A program made the translations under genes and the position numbers. A DNA stretch of 64,000 nt from Ophiocordyceps camponoti-saundersi (nom. inval.) (Eukaryota > Ascomycota > Sordariomycetes > Hypocreales > Ophiocordycipitaceae): the NCBI GenBank assembly GCA_003339415.1, contig PDHQ01000002.1, forward strand, positions 620,545-684,544, read 5' to 3'. The notes under the pieces were generated by a model. It saw only the letters and a program-made list of their open reading frames with translations, had not been told where the DNA came from and did not search any database. Shown here in pieces: positions 1 to 13,063 of this stretch (position 1 is its first letter; each line of letters opens with the position of its first letter).

Positions 1-1084
1 AAAAAAAGGAGAGGCGTGCCATCAGAATAGCCCCAACTGTGCCGCCTTCGCAACCCTGGTCTCTCCCACACACCTCCACCTCTCTCCCCTAGTCAGCTCC
101 TCGAGTGAGACAAGCGTGTGGAGGCAATCCTCGAGGTTCCCACTTGGGGCCATGCCTATTGCTGCCGGTCGTCTCTTGGATGGCCCCGGTCTTTGGTCGA
201 CTTTCCGCTGATCCTGGCCTGCGTCGCCCTGTGCCGATGAGCAAGAGAGAAAGTGAATGAGTGAGAGTACTTATGGACCCCGTTCATCCGTCCGCCCATA
301 CGATCGGCAACCCGGACGCATCTGTGTACTCTCTTCTTCTTCTTTTTTTTTATTCTCCCCATCATCATTATTATTATATTATTATTTTTCAGTCTCGGTT
401 CTTCCTTCTTCTTCCTTCTCTTCTTCTGCTTCTCTTCCTTCTTCCAACGTCTTGACTCCCGTCTCATCTTTCCAACACATCTCTTTCTTTTCTTCTTCTT
501 TTCTTTCCTCTCTCACTCTCACTCTCACTCTCTCTTAAGAAATCCAAAAAATCCTAGGAAACGACTTGCTTTCCTTGCCCTTCCTTGATCAAATCACACC
601 CACACTCACACTCACATACAAGACTTGTCAACAACATCACGTCTTCCTAAACAACCCACACACACACACACGCACATCTCTCTCTCCCTCCCTCGTTGAC
701 TCTCAACCTCACAAACACCTTCAACACACGCTTCTGCCACCTTGTCTAGCCCTGTGTAGCCACCGACACAAAAGCAGGCAACGGAGCTGTCCCATGTACA
801 ACATCAAAATCTGTCTCGAGCCCTAATACAGCTGGTCTCGCCTCTGGGGAGACTTGTCGTCCAGTCCTTACCCCTCCCAGGACCTTCTATACCAACCATC
901 AACCTCTCCTTCTTTTTCTTCCGCCTCATCTTCTGTACACTACCAATACAACAACACCCACCTACCTACCTAATCGACAACGACAACGACAACTAGAGAA
1001 ACTCGGCTTGCGAGGTGAGAAGAAGACGTCAACTCTTACCATCAACTCGGCTGACTCTCTCTCTCTCTGTGTGTGTGTCTAGCC
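1..1084 (+). other. Upstream region and probable 5' leader of the Msn2/Seb1-type gene
   Basis: No convincing protein gene is seen here. The stretch is strongly pyrimidine-rich on the + strand (long CT and TTC tracts around 330-540 and 680-720, and CT then GT repeats just before the start codon at 1085). That is typical of filamentous fungal promoters and long 5' leaders. Short open frames occur but none has domain content or codon character. Confidence 0.6.
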
Positions 1085-2799
<1,715 letters not shown>

Positions 2800-4899
2800 G
2801 ACGGTGCCACACGAAAAGAAACCGCTACAAGACCAAGAATCAAAACAAAAAGAAAACCCAAAGAGACGATACGACGTTTTTTAATGACCTTCATTTTCTC
2901 CACGCCAGTCTGGCAGTCAGGGTAACAAAGGAATCTGTTTATTACTATTTTCCCGAGACGCAACCAATTCGGTCGGTAGACAAGGGGGGGGGTTTGGGAA
3001 ATATGGTGGGCGGCAAAGTCCGAAAGAAAAGAACAAAAAGTCGCCTGTTTTTTTTTTCTTGCACAGCGCTATTCATGATGTTGCATTTACACCCTTCTTC
3101 TATTTATTCCTTTCTTCCATTTTACCTTCGTGTATCCAACTTTTTTCTGGAACTGATTCTTGTTCCTCTTTCATGAATGGGAGGGAGGAGAGGGGAGGGT
3201 CTAAGTGCTTTTATATTTCATTGAACCCATTTTTCCTTGGAGAGGGACGGGAGAGGATGGATGGTATCGAGAGAATCAGAGAAAGTCACTGGTTAGATGA
3301 TGTTTTTTTTCCCCTTCTCTCGTTACCTTGGGGGTTTTTTCCCTTTGACCAAACCGCCTGCCCTCGTTGTCTTTACTCTTCATCTTTTTCTTGTGACATT
3401 TTTTCTTTTACCCCCTTTTTGTTCTGTCTTTGCCTCTTGTTCGCTCGCTCTACGTTGGGAGTGCTAGCGAACAGGGGTTTGAAGAGGATGGATGGGGGAA
3501 TGAAGGCCAGGGTTAGGAATGTGCTGGACACGGCTTGACCTTCGAGTATAGTAGTACCTTTTATACACAGATATACAACCCTATATATGTCGCCGAGTGC
3601 ATGCTGTATGTGTGTTTGTGTGTTTGTGCAAGGTGAGGGTGTTGATGTGAGATGTGTGTCCGTAGAGGGAAGGGTTGTTGTGTCGTGTTTTGATGTGATG
3701 TGATGTGATGTACGACTCTGTGTGAAGGATGGAGAATTATATATGTACATGAAAGTCGTGAATGATGGGGATTGACTGTAGAGGCAAGCTTGGGTTTCTA
3801 GTGCTCTCAGACTTTGCACCCTTTGAGTCTGGATCTCTGCTGGGGACTGGATACTCTGAATTGTTGGGGGTAGGAGAGGGGAGGGAGGGAGAGGAGAGAG
3901 GGAGGGAAGAGAGAGAGAGAGGGAGAGAGACAGAGAGAGACAGAGAGACAGAGAGAGACAGAGAATAGTAAGCCACTCCGGAGACAAAACGATATCCATA
4001 AAGGCGAGATGAAGATGATTTTCTTAAACGAGGAATAAATCCGGCCACCGCTCTTTTATACGGCCTTTTTTTTGGGAGCTGAAATGCAGGTGAGTTTTGA
4101 CCACCTCTGACTTTGTAGGACGGTTTACGGATAGCAGGTCAGGTTAGGTTAGGTTACTCCCACGGGTGGTAGCGGTAAGGGTTCTCCACTTACCGGCCCC
4201 GTTCCAGTTTTCTTCCGTGCGGGTCGGGCCGGGGCCGGCTTGAGGTCCGGGTGGTTCGACGATGGTCAACCTCATCTCGCATGTGTAATGTGAGTGGACG
4301 GATACGTCTTTGATCATGTCCGTAGTCTATCTGTACATGTGCATGCAAGCAACGTGTGTGCGTGTGTGGATGTATGTATTTTTTTTTATCGTGTAAGAAC
4401 TAGGTTGGTGATATTTCTGTGCATGTATAATGTATGTGATATATACAACTTGTTTACTGCATGCGTTTGCATGCAGCGTATCTTAGGATTGAAGCTGTTT
4501 CTTCGTATGTACATATGTATGTAGATACAGTGCGTCGGGGTGTGGAGAGGATGAGGCGTGCGTCGCGGCGTGGGGCCTCTTCTCATGGCCCTAGCTGAGT
4601 TGCCTACCTGGGCGGTAATATATGCATGATATAGACTAATTCTCGAGTCCTGCCGACGGAGATTACGCGCTTCCCTTATCGGAATGATGCTGTTATTTTG
4701 AGGTTGAGTTAGGCAAGCTCTTTTTTATCGTGCCTAGCGATGTTGATAGCAGGTCCAGATACAGACAGGCCCGGATGCAGGTCCGGATACACGAGGAGAG
4801 CCTTTAGAGGAAAAAAAAACAATGCTTCGAGGTTGGAGACGGAGTAAAGTGAAATTACTAAGCTGCTGAGCATCGCGAGGATTGATAGAAGGGTCCTTC
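2800..4899. other. Gene-free stretch downstream of the Msn2-type gene
   Basis: The beginning is probably the 3' untranslated region of the upstream gene. After that I see T-rich tracts, a GATGT repeat near 3690-3710, a GA/CAGA-rich microsatellite at about 3870-3965, a run of GGTTA units at 4138-4156 and scattered ATGTATGT motifs. No domain-bearing open frame was found on either strand. Confidence 0.55.
3866..3964. repeat. GA/CAGA-rich microsatellite
   Basis: A purine tract of GGGA, GAGA and CAGA units. The opposite strand gives a false Ser/Leu-rich open frame. Confidence 0.7.
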
Positions 4900-4907
4900 T
4901 ATAGGGT
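4900..4907. repeat. Left 8-bp target-site duplication
   Basis: TATAGGGT, directly before the left terminal repeat. It matches 5347-5354 exactly. Confidence 0.88.
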
Positions 4908-5346
4908 CAGGGTTTAAAAAAAGTCAGTTAAAAAAGTCACAGAAGATTACTTTTAGTTATTTTAAATAAACTAGTTTATTTAATTAAAAATTAGGGCTTT
5001 ATATATAAATTATAAAAAAAACACTATTAAATAGAGGAAAAATACCTTTATAAGTATATATTTTTTTTATATTAGTAATCTTAGTTATATAAGCTATAAA
5101 TAGCGATTAGTTATTTAGTAACTAAAGTCCTTAAAAAATAAGGACTTTTTTCCTTTAAAAATTCCTTATTAATTAAGAAAAAATAATTAAAAGAAAAAAA
5201 AATAATAGCTATTTAGCGAAGAATTTACTTTATTTTATAGCTTTTTTAGCTACTTATTTACTCTTATTTTACGCTTATAACTTTTAAAAAAGTTGCGACT
5301 TTTTTGCGACTAAAGTTATGCAATTAGTCAGTCGTTTTAAACCCTG
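4908..5346. mobile_element. Non-autonomous hAT-type miniature element (MITE-like), probably RIP-mutated
   Basis: A 439-bp island whose two ends are inverted copies beginning CAGGGTTTAAA (left end 4908, right end 5346). It is flanked on both sides by the identical 8-bp sequence TATAGGGT (4900-4907 and 5347-5354). An 8-bp target duplication together with CAGGG-type ends is the classical signature of hAT-superfamily insertions. The interior is extremely AT-rich (for example 9 G/C in the 60 bases 4981-5040) against a GC-rich genome, which suggests repeat-induced point mutation. There is no transposase frame, so it would need a partner element elsewhere. It ends 156 bases before the DPH6-like start codon and may lie within that gene's promoter. 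Confidence 0.85.
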
Positions 5347-5354
5347 TATAGGGT
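5347..5354. repeat. Right 8-bp target-site duplication
   Basis: TATAGGGT, directly after the right terminal repeat. It matches 4900-4907 exactly. Confidence 0.88.
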
Positions 5355-5502
5355 AGTGCCTACATCGCGTCGAGATTCTCCCCAATGCCCGTAGATGTGA
5401 CTGTAACAGAATCTCGGCTCCAAGCCAGCCAGCAAAGGCCCCCCGATAGGCAAAGTAGCGATGACACTGATTAAGTCCTGAAAGCCGGCGCGCAACGACA
5501 CC

Positions 5503-8094
5503 ATGTCTGCGGAGAGCCTCAACGTCATAGCCCTCATCTCCGGCGGCAAGGACAGCTTCTTTAGCCTGCTTCACTGTCGGAAGCATGGGCACTCCGTCGT
5601 CGCGCTGGCGAACCTCTTCCCGGCCGGGCACGGGGAGGAGGAGAAGGGTGACGACGTCAAGGAGGTGGAGATGATTGACCCGTTGCGGTCGCCGCCGACG
5701 TCCACGCCGATGATGGGCGACGATTTGCCTCTTGACCCGGATAGTTTCATGTACCAGACGGTCGGTCATCAGCTTCTGCCTCTTTACGCGGCTGCGACGG
5801 GCATCCCGCTTTATCGGATCGCTATCCGTGGTCGGGCCCGGTGTAGTGATCGCGACTACGAGGTCGCCGGCGCTCAAGGAGATGAGACTGAATCCATGGT
5901 GCCGTTGCTACGGGCTGTCAAGGAACGTCATCCAGAGGCCAACGCACTCTGCTCGGGAGCCATCTTATCGACTTACCAACGGACGCGGGTCGAGTCTGTC
6001 GCTCTTCGTCTCGGTCTCACACCGCTATCCTACCTATGGAAATACCCCATCTTACCAACGACGACGCTCACTGCCGTCGACGACGGTTCCCAACTGCTGC
6101 GCGACATGGCCACCGCCGGGCTACAGGGACGCATCGTCAAGGTCGCCACTGCCGGCCTGGACGGGAACCACCTCTGGGAACGGGTGACGTCGCCGGCGGG
6201 CGCCGCGCGCATCCAAAGGGCCATGAGCAAGTTCGGCAACCTTGTAAAAGGCGACGGCGCTGTGCTGGGTGAGGGCGGCGAGTTCGAGACGCTCGTCGTT
6301 GACGGGCCCGCTTGGCTTTTCAAGAAGAGGCTCGTCGTCCCCGAAGAGGGGAGAACTACCGTCGTCGACGCCGGTGGCTCTTCTTGCCTGATGCTTCGCG
6401 GAGCAAGGCTCGAGGGAAAAGAAGATGTCGACGTCCGTCCTACAGAAGAGCAGGAGATTTCTCTCGTCCCCGAGCCGCAGCTTTTGGATCATAGGTTTCG
6501 GTACGTGCTGCGACGGATCGGGACCGGCCCCGGCCCGGACACGGCTTCCCTTTTCGTCCCGGAGCCGTACCGGCCGCCGTCGGCGCTACCCGGCACGTGG
6601 TCCGTGCTCGACCCCGGCGGTGGCTTTTACCACCGCTGCGTCTCGGCAGATGACCATGACGGTTGCGGCGACGGCGGTTCGGTGGCGGCGGAGACGGCGA
6701 GGGTGGTGGTGGACAGGATGCGGAGTGCGCTGTCGGCAGCAGCCGGGCACCAACCTGGCGACGTCATCAGCACCGTCGTCGTCCTACGAGACATGTCGGC
6801 CTTTGCGGCCTTCAACGAAGAATACGGCAAGCTCTTCAGTAGGCCTTTGCCGCCTTCGCGCGTGACCATCTCGTGCGGTGACTACCTTCCAGGTCGTAGC
6901 TCGATGATGGTGTCGATGATGGTGTCGATGACGCTGCCTTTGGCGGCTGGAACTGGGGTTGGGTCTGGCCGAAATCATCGGACGGGATTGCATGTGCAGT
7001 CACGGTCTTACTGGGCTCCGGCCAACATCGGCCCCTACAGCCAGGCTATCCAAGTACCTATCATCCCGGTGGGCGGCGGCGGAGGCGAAGGAATAGGAGG
7101 AGGGGTGAGGGCTGTCTTCATCGCAGGACAGATTCCGCTCGTGCCGGCGACTATGATGAAGATGAAGGATTCTTATGATACGTTTCTTCGGCAGGCCGTG
7201 CTTTCGCTGCAGCATCTCTGGAGGATAGGGAGGGAGATGAAGGTCCAGTGTTGGACGAGCGCCGTCGCCTACCTTTCTCCGTCGACGTCGACCGAGGACA
7301 AGGCCAAGGTTGCGGCTGAGATTTGGAGGCTGGCTCATGCTACTACCGAGGAGGGAGAGGAGCAGGATCAGGAGCAGGATGATGACGAGGATGAAGAGGG
7401 ACCGGATCCGTGGAGCAGCGTCAAATTCATCAATGACCAACCGCAGGCCGTCCCCTTACCGGATCGGAAGGCGTTCAAGTCCAGTCAAAGGCTTCCGCCC
7501 CTGTTCACGGTCGAGGTCGAGGCCCTACCGCGACAGTCGGAGATTGAGTGGCATGCGCACATGGGCTGGGCGGGCGTCGCCGACGGGAGCGTCGAGATGG
7601 TGTGTGATGCGGATTTGGTAGTAGGAGGGGGAGGAAGCGCATGGCATGTCGTCGTCCGTACTGGGGGGCAAGATGGTGATGGTGATGAGGATGATGGGGA
7701 TGAGATGCTATTCGTTCACACGCTGGTGGTGGCGGCTGACGACTGGCAGGCGGTTCGGAGAAAGGATCTATATCAGACGGCGATGCGGAGATTGGTTCGT
7801 GGAGGAGGAGACGATTGGCGGACGGAGGGGCGGCCGTATCTAGTCTATGATGTCGGGGGCGGGCGGCGGCGGCGGCGGCGGTGGGCAGCTGAGGAGAGTG
7901 AGAAGGAAGAGGAGGAGGAGGAGGAGGAGATGGAGGAGCAACAGGAGGAGCAGGAAGAGGATGATGAGGGAGACAAGGATGATCTATCCGTAGATGGTAC
8001 CATGTTGGTTCCATGCCGCTCCATCTGGTCGGCTGGGGGGAAACGGGTCGGATGTGTGGCCTGTTATCGTGCGACGATTCGAGAAGGCGGCTGA
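5503..8094 (+). CDS. dph6: Diphthine--ammonia ligase (DPH6/Mug71-type), ATP-binding domain plus RidA-like C-terminal domains
   Basis: This enzyme carries out the last step of diphthamide formation on elongation factor 2: ATP-dependent amidation of diphthine in the cytosol. It is a single exon of 863 aa. The N-terminal adenine-nucleotide alpha-hydrolase-type domain starts with the PP-loop SGGKDS at residues 13-18 and contains the conserved GEGGEFETLV segment near residue 255. The C-terminal half holds RidA/YjgF-like endoribonuclease-fold segments, the clearest being the stretch starting WAPANIGPYSQ near residue 504. This N plus C architecture is that of yeast YLR143W (Dph6) and fission yeast Mug71. 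Odd points are two acidic low-complexity insertions (near residues 620-640 and 800-830) and the lack of introns. The hAT-type element lies only 156 bases upstream. Confidence 0.92.
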   Translation: MSAESLNVIALISGGKDSFFSLLHCRKHGHSVVALANLFPAGHGEEEKGDDVKEVEMIDPLRSPPTSTPMMGDDLPLDPDSFMYQTVGHQLLPLYAAATGIPLYRIAIRGRARCSDRDYEVAGAQGDETESMVPLLRAVKERHPEANALCSGAILSTYQRTRVESVALRLGLTPLSYLWKYPILPTTTLTAVDDGSQLLRDMATAGLQGRIVKVATAGLDGNHLWERVTSPAGAARIQRAMSKFGNLVKGDGAVLGEGGEFETLVVDGPAWLFKKRLVVPEEGRTTVVDAGGSSCLMLRGARLEGKEDVDVRPTEEQEISLVPEPQLLDHRFRYVLRRIGTGPGPDTASLFVPEPYRPPSALPGTWSVLDPGGGFYHRCVSADDHDGCGDGGSVAAETARVVVDRMRSALSAAAGHQPGDVISTVVVLRDMSAFAAFNEEYGKLFSRPLPPSRVTISCGDYLPGRSSMMVSMMVSMTLPLAAGTGVGSGRNHRTGLHVQSRSYWAPANIGPYSQAIQVPIIPVGGGGGEGIGGGVRAVFIAGQIPLVPATMMKMKDSYDTFLRQAVLSLQHLWRIGREMKVQCWTSAVAYLSPSTSTEDKAKVAAEIWRLAHATTEEGEEQDQEQDDDEDEEGPDPWSSVKFINDQPQAVPLPDRKAFKSSQRLPPLFTVEVEALPRQSEIEWHAHMGWAGVADGSVEMVCDADLVVGGGGSAWHVVVRTGGQDGDGDEDDGDEMLFVHTLVVAADDWQAVRRKDLYQTAMRRLVRGGGDDWRTEGRPYLVYDVGGGRRRRRRWAAEESEKEEEEEEEEMEEQQEEQEEDDEGDKDDLSVDGTMLVPCRSIWSAGGKRVGCVACYRATIREGG

Positions 8095-8342
8095 CTGTGG
8101 GACCTGGCCGCATGTTTGAGGTACCTCGTTATCTAACAAGCTTTTGCCGAGCCTTTTCTTCCCACCTCTCTCTCTCTTTCTCTCTTCCCAACTCTCTTCG
8201 CCTCGTCATGTAGGAAACGCATAACATGCTACACTGCACTACATGACATGACACGTACCTAGGGACGCCACCTTGGATAATATACTTACATGCATACATA
8301 TATACACATATATATTGTATGTATATTCATCTATATCTTTAA

Positions 8343-9297
8343 ATGGCAGAGTCAGCTCCTCGCACGGCTCCGGGCCGCATGGAGTGGTCATGGAACGACG
8401 CCAGCGCAGCGCACAAGAACAGCAAAACCAGCGACGACGACGATGACGACGACGACGACGACGCCCCCCCTCCCTTGAGCGCGGGCGCGATCCGGCCTCC
8501 CAGTCGAGCCGTCTCGATCCCGCTGTCGACCAGCTCGCGCATAGAAGAGATTCTACAGACGGGTCGTGCCCGGGCCGAGAGCAGAGGCCAGCTCGGCGAC
8601 GAGTACGATGCCGTGCCTAGCATCCGATCACCGAAGCCCTTGTCTTCGGCCGTCTACCGGAGAAGAAGACGGCCGGAGGAGAGGATGATGCCGACGGAGG
8701 AGAGCGACGAGGGCAGCAGAACCAGGTCATCGTGGTGGGGGAAAATTGCGGGAAAGTTCCAGTCTGTTGAGCTGGAGAATAAGGGCAGTGTGGCTAGAGA
8801 CCACCTCGCGCTCGGTAGGGGGATTTATATTCCTGATTTCCCTTGCCTTTCCCCCCTCATCTCTCCTCTGTATTTTCTCGTCATCTTTACTGACTACTCT
8901 CTGTTCCCTTTTCTATTTCCTTTTTTTGTTGCCCTTTACAGAGCGTACTTTTCTCGCTTGGCTCCGAACATCATTGGCGTTCGCATCCATTGGCGTGGCG
9001 GTGACGCAGCTCTTCCGTCTGAACACGTCTCTTTCCGACAAGGACGCTGACTCGCTGACGCTGCGGCGGATGGGGAAGCCCCTCGGCGCGGCCTTTCTCG
9101 GTATCAGTATCCTGACGCTTCTGCTTGGCTTTCGACGGTACTTTCATGGTCAGGAGTGGGTTATGAAGGGCAAGTTCCCGGCTAGTCGCGGGACGGTGAT
9201 TATCGTCGCCTTGTTGGCTTTGGCTATCATGATGGTTTCGCTGGTTGTTGTTGTTGTTATTCAGCCGCGGGCGGATGCCATGATGATGGATTTGTAG
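8343..9297 (+). CDS. DUF202-domain membrane protein
   Basis: Exons are 8343-8814 and 8942-9297. The 127-bp intron restores the family motif ALERTFLAWLRTS across the junction, giving 275 aa. Residues 1-157 are hydrophilic with a run of ten Asp. Residues 158-275 form the DUF202 domain, with an ERTFLAW start and three predicted membrane segments (about 168-185, 205-223 and 240-262). The domain is related to the membrane part of the vacuolar transporter chaperone Vtc1, so a vacuolar or endomembrane location is plausible. No biochemical role can be read from the sequence. The gene lies 248 bases after the DPH6-like stop on the same strand, with its own AT-rich upstream region. Confidence 0.85.
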
Positions 9298-9605
9298 GGA
9301 GTTTTTTTTTCATTTCTGTAGTGTTTTTTTGCTAAAGAAGTAGGAGAAGAGAGAGAAGAGATGAAGAAGGAGACGAAGAAGAAGAACAGGAGACTGATGG
9401 CTTTGAAATGGCAGCCAACTTGTAGGATATGCGTGTGTTCTGTGTCAAGGTGATAAGAGTCGATCCGATATGTACCCGAGTGCGACTAAGATAATCAGTT
9501 TGTACATCGACCTCCACCCAAACCTTGATCCAACAACTTCACGATCCTCCTCCTCCTCCTCCTCCTCAACGGCTAGATGGCCAGCCCCTACCACCAAGAG
9601 ATACC
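9298..9605. other. Intergenic region between the DUF202 and Hcs1-type genes
   Basis: 308 bases holding GAAGA and TCCTCC tracts. No gene is seen. It probably contains the 3' end of the DUF202 transcript and the helicase promoter. Confidence 0.6.
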
Positions 9606-12078
9606 ATGGATATTCCCGCCTTTGCCGGCTCCCAGCTCGCCCTCCTCTCCGCCGAGCTTCAAGCCGAAGTGTCGGAAACAAGCAGCCTAATCAACTCTCA
9701 CGCTCCGACGACGCTGCAGCGCGCCGGCCTCGCCATCACAAACCTCGTCGTCAACTCGCGCCGCACCGCTCTCGGAGGCCGGACCTTGCTTGAGCTAGGT
9801 CCCGATCCTGCTACGACCGGAAGTGACGGTCTGCTGCCGTCGCACGGCATCCGGCCCGGAGACATCATCCTCGTCTCTGGCCAGCCGGCGGGCAGCGCCA
9901 AGAAGAGCGAGGTTAGGGAATTGGAGCGTAGGGGCGTGAGGGGCGTCGTCGTCAAGGTTCAGAAGAGTGTCCTCTGTGCCGCTGTCGACCAGGATGGCGA
10001 GGAGGAGGACAAGGATGATGGGCTTGCGGGGAGGTTGTGGGCTGTTAAGCTGGCTGATGAAGTGACCCATCGACGGTAACGTCTTCACTGAGCCCTCGCA
10101 ATTGGCCTTGCGCTGATAGTAGACCACTCAGGATGAGCCAGACGATGGAGAAGCTGCAAAAGATGACAGAGTCCGAGTACTCGACCTTTATCCGCGTTCT
10201 CTTCGGGCTTGATAGCCCGTCACCGCTGTCTTCAGATATCGACGAGCCGGACTGGTTCGATCCCACGTTGAACGATTCCCAAAAGGATGCTATTCGATTC
10301 GCTCTCGCCTCGCGCGAGATTGCTCTGATCCATGGGCCTCCAGGGGTACGTACGCTGCTTTCTTCGCATAGATGACGACTGCGGCACACGCTGACGACGA
10401 CGGCGACTATGATGACGGCGAGGGTCAGACAGGCAAAACCCATACACTAGTCGAGCTGATTCTGCAATTCGTCAAAGCCGGCCAGCGCGTTCTCGTCTGC
10501 GGCCCGTCCAACATCTCCGTCGACAACTTGGTCGAGCGTCTGGCGCGTCACAAGCTGCCCAACATCCTCCGTCTCGGCCATCCCGCCCGCCTGCTGCCGT
10601 CCGTCGTGCAACACTCGCTCGACGTGCTGACGCAGACGTCCGACGCCGGCTCCATCGTCCGCGACGTGCGAGCCGACATGGACGCCAAGCAGGCCGCCGT
10701 CGGCAAGACGCGCGGCCGGAGGGAGAGACGCGATCTCTACGCTCAGCTCAGGGAGCTGCGCAAGGAGTATCGCGAGAGGGAGAGGCGCTGCGTCGACGGA
10801 CTCGTGGCCCGCAGCAACGTCGTCCTCGCTACCCTCCACGGCGCCGGCGGCTCACAGCTCAGGCGGCAGGAATTCGACGTCGTCGTCATCGACGAGGCTA
10901 GTCAGGCGCTTGAGGCTCAGTGCTGGGTTCCGCTGCTGGCGGCGAACAAGGCCGTGTGCGCGGGCGATCACCTACAGCTGCCTCCGACGATAAAGTCGAC
11001 GACGAGTTCTTCTTCTTCCTCCTCGAAAAAGAAGACGACGACGACGACTACGACGACGACGAAGGGGAGCCTGGAGACGACGCTCTTCGACCGGCTACTG
11101 GCTCTGCATGGTCCGGGCATCAAGCGCATGCTGACGACGCAGTACCGCATGCACGAGGCCATCATGCGCTTCCCCTCGGACGAGCTGTACGAGTCTAAGC
11201 TGGTGGCGGCCGAGGCCGTCAAGGCAAGACTGCTCAGAGACCTCGAGTACGGGGTCGAGGACTGCGACGAGACGCGCGAACCTCTCGTCTTCATCGACAC
11301 ACAGGGCGGAGACTATCCCGAGAGGACCGACGGCGGCAGCGGCGACGATAAGGGCAAAGGCAAGAGCTTGCTTGGAGAGAGCAAGAGTAACGAGATGGAG
11401 GCCGCTCTGGTCAGGCAGCATGTGAAGCAGCTCATAGAGGCGGGCGTGCGCGCTGAAGACGTGGCTGTTGTCACTCCTTACAATGCCCAGGTTCGTCCGT
11501 CCCTCCATCCGGTTCTCTGACCACCCCCCCCTTTTATTTCAGTCTTCGAGCAACGGGTAATGACTGATACATCTCTTATCTACGAAAATGGTGGAAAAAA
11601 AAACAATAGTTGGCATTACTGGCACCGCTGAAGGAGCAGTTTCCGGGCATCGAGCTGGGAAGCGTCGACGGCTTCCAGGGAAGAGAGAAGGAGGCCGTCA
11701 TCGTCAGCCTCGTGAGGAGTAACGCCGAGGGAGACGTCGGCTTCTTGGGAGATAAGAGGCGACTGAACGGTGAGAACGGGTGGAAGGGTCCCTTTTATAC
11801 GGGGTTTTTGGCCGTCGGCTCATGCTCAAGCAGTTGCCATGACGCGTCCCAAACGGTCGCTTACCGTCATCGGCGACTCGGAGACGGCGTCGAGGTGAGG
11901 GAAAACTCTTCCGTGGTTCTTAGCGTCGAGTGCTGTTGTTGGTGGTTCCGTTGCACCTCGCTGACGCTCTTTTACCGCTTCTTTCAGGGGTAGCAAGTTT
12001 ATGAAGAGGTGGATGGCGTTTCTTGAAGAGAAGGCGGACCTGCGGTATCCCGACTTGTCGACGCTCAGTCAGGATTGA
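9606..12078 (+). CDS. hcs1: SF1 5'-3' DNA/RNA helicase, Hcs1/IGHMBP2 (SMUBP2) type
   Basis: An ATP-dependent superfamily 1B helicase related to yeast Hcs1 (DNA polymerase alpha-associated) and human IGHMBP2. Six exons: 9606-10075, 10132-10345, 10429-11490, 11610-11769, 11834-11894, 11988-12078, giving 685 aa. Intron 2 splits the Walker A motif GPPG|TGKT (residues 225-232). Walker B is DEAS at 383-386. Further conserved helicase blocks are [24 protein letters not shown] and the late [10 protein letters not shown] segment, which becomes readable only after removing introns 4 and 5. Between GDHLQLPPT and the next block lies an expanded Ser/Lys/Thr linker with nine Thr encoded by an ACG microsatellite. 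The family and exon model are well supported. The exact cellular role (replication or ribosome-linked) is inferred. Confidence 0.93.
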
Positions 12079-12136
12079 GATGATTGGGTGGGTGGTTCAT
12101 GCTCGACAACCTCGGTCAGGGAAACGGCACGCCCTA

Positions 12137-12370
12137 CGTACATACCTACGTACGTACGGATACATACGTACATGACACATACATATACATATGTATGTAT
12201 GTGTGCGTATGCGTTTGGAAAGACGGAGAGAGGTGCGCTCGCAGATGGGGGTTTGAGAGGCTGCAATGCATATGCGATGTCAACTTGGAGGAGGATTCGC
12301 ACCTACGGGGTTGTATGTATGTATGCACAAACATGCATGCATACATATGTACATACATATGCACATCTCC
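12137..12370. repeat. CATA/GTAC-type microsatellite region
   Basis: Interrupted tetranucleotide repeats of the CATA/TATG type with TACGTAC variants, in two blocks separated by unique sequence. Confidence 0.7.
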
Positions 12371-12958
12371 ATCTATAGATGCATTGGTACGCACATAGGT
12401 AATCTGATATGATATGTGATCCAATATGCATTAATATCCGGAGATGCAACCACTTTACATTTATTTCCCGTACGATTCCCGCGTGATGGCTGGTAGGCAG
12501 GCAGGCAGGCAGGTAGGTTACTAGGCATGGACGGCTGGCGAGTTACCGGCGGGATACTCGGTCGTTACTTGGGCTTTGCTTCTTCTTGCTTCCTTGTCTT
12601 GCCGGTGAGGAGAAACAGCGGCGGCGGGTTGTCGGAGGCAAAGGACGTGTTGTGGTGTGTGAGTGTGAGGCGGAGATGGTGTGTCAGTGTGTGCGTGTCG
12701 GTTTGTGTCGGTTTGTGTCGGAGGAGTGTTGGTAAGGAAGGCTCTTGCATGCGTACAGTATGTATGTGAGTAGTAGGCAGGTAGGTAGCAGTTAGCTATG
12801 TATCTCGACATATATACACAGATACTACTTGAGAAGATAGATGGGAAGATATATGTAGATGTGTGTTCATACATACATACATACATAGATGTTCTCAACT
12901 ATGCCAGGTCATACATAGGAGCCTGTCCCTCCCATCATGACTTGCCCATGATCTGCTT

Positions 12959-12991
<33 letters not shown>

Positions 12992-13053
12992 AGGCCTCCC
13001 CTTTTTCCCGTTTCCCCCAAAGAGAGCCGCCCCCCCACCACCCAGCGCAGGGA

Positions 13054-13063
13054 NNNNNNNNNN
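13054..13063. other. Assembly gap (10 N)
   Basis: Ten N bases, bracketed by poly-C runs of 30 (12960-12989), 12 (13131-13142) and 22 (13165-13186) bases. The adjoining sequence looks homopolymer-inflated and should not be trusted. Confidence 0.98.

Noticed and set aside
257..826. Short upstream open frames before the Msn2-type gene
   Set aside because: They come from pyrimidine repeats. They may be upstream ORFs in a long leader but nothing supports translation.
3373..3999. 208-codon minus-strand open frame rich in Leu/Ser
   Set aside because: It is a product of the GA/CAGA microsatellite and T-rich 3' sequence, not a gene.
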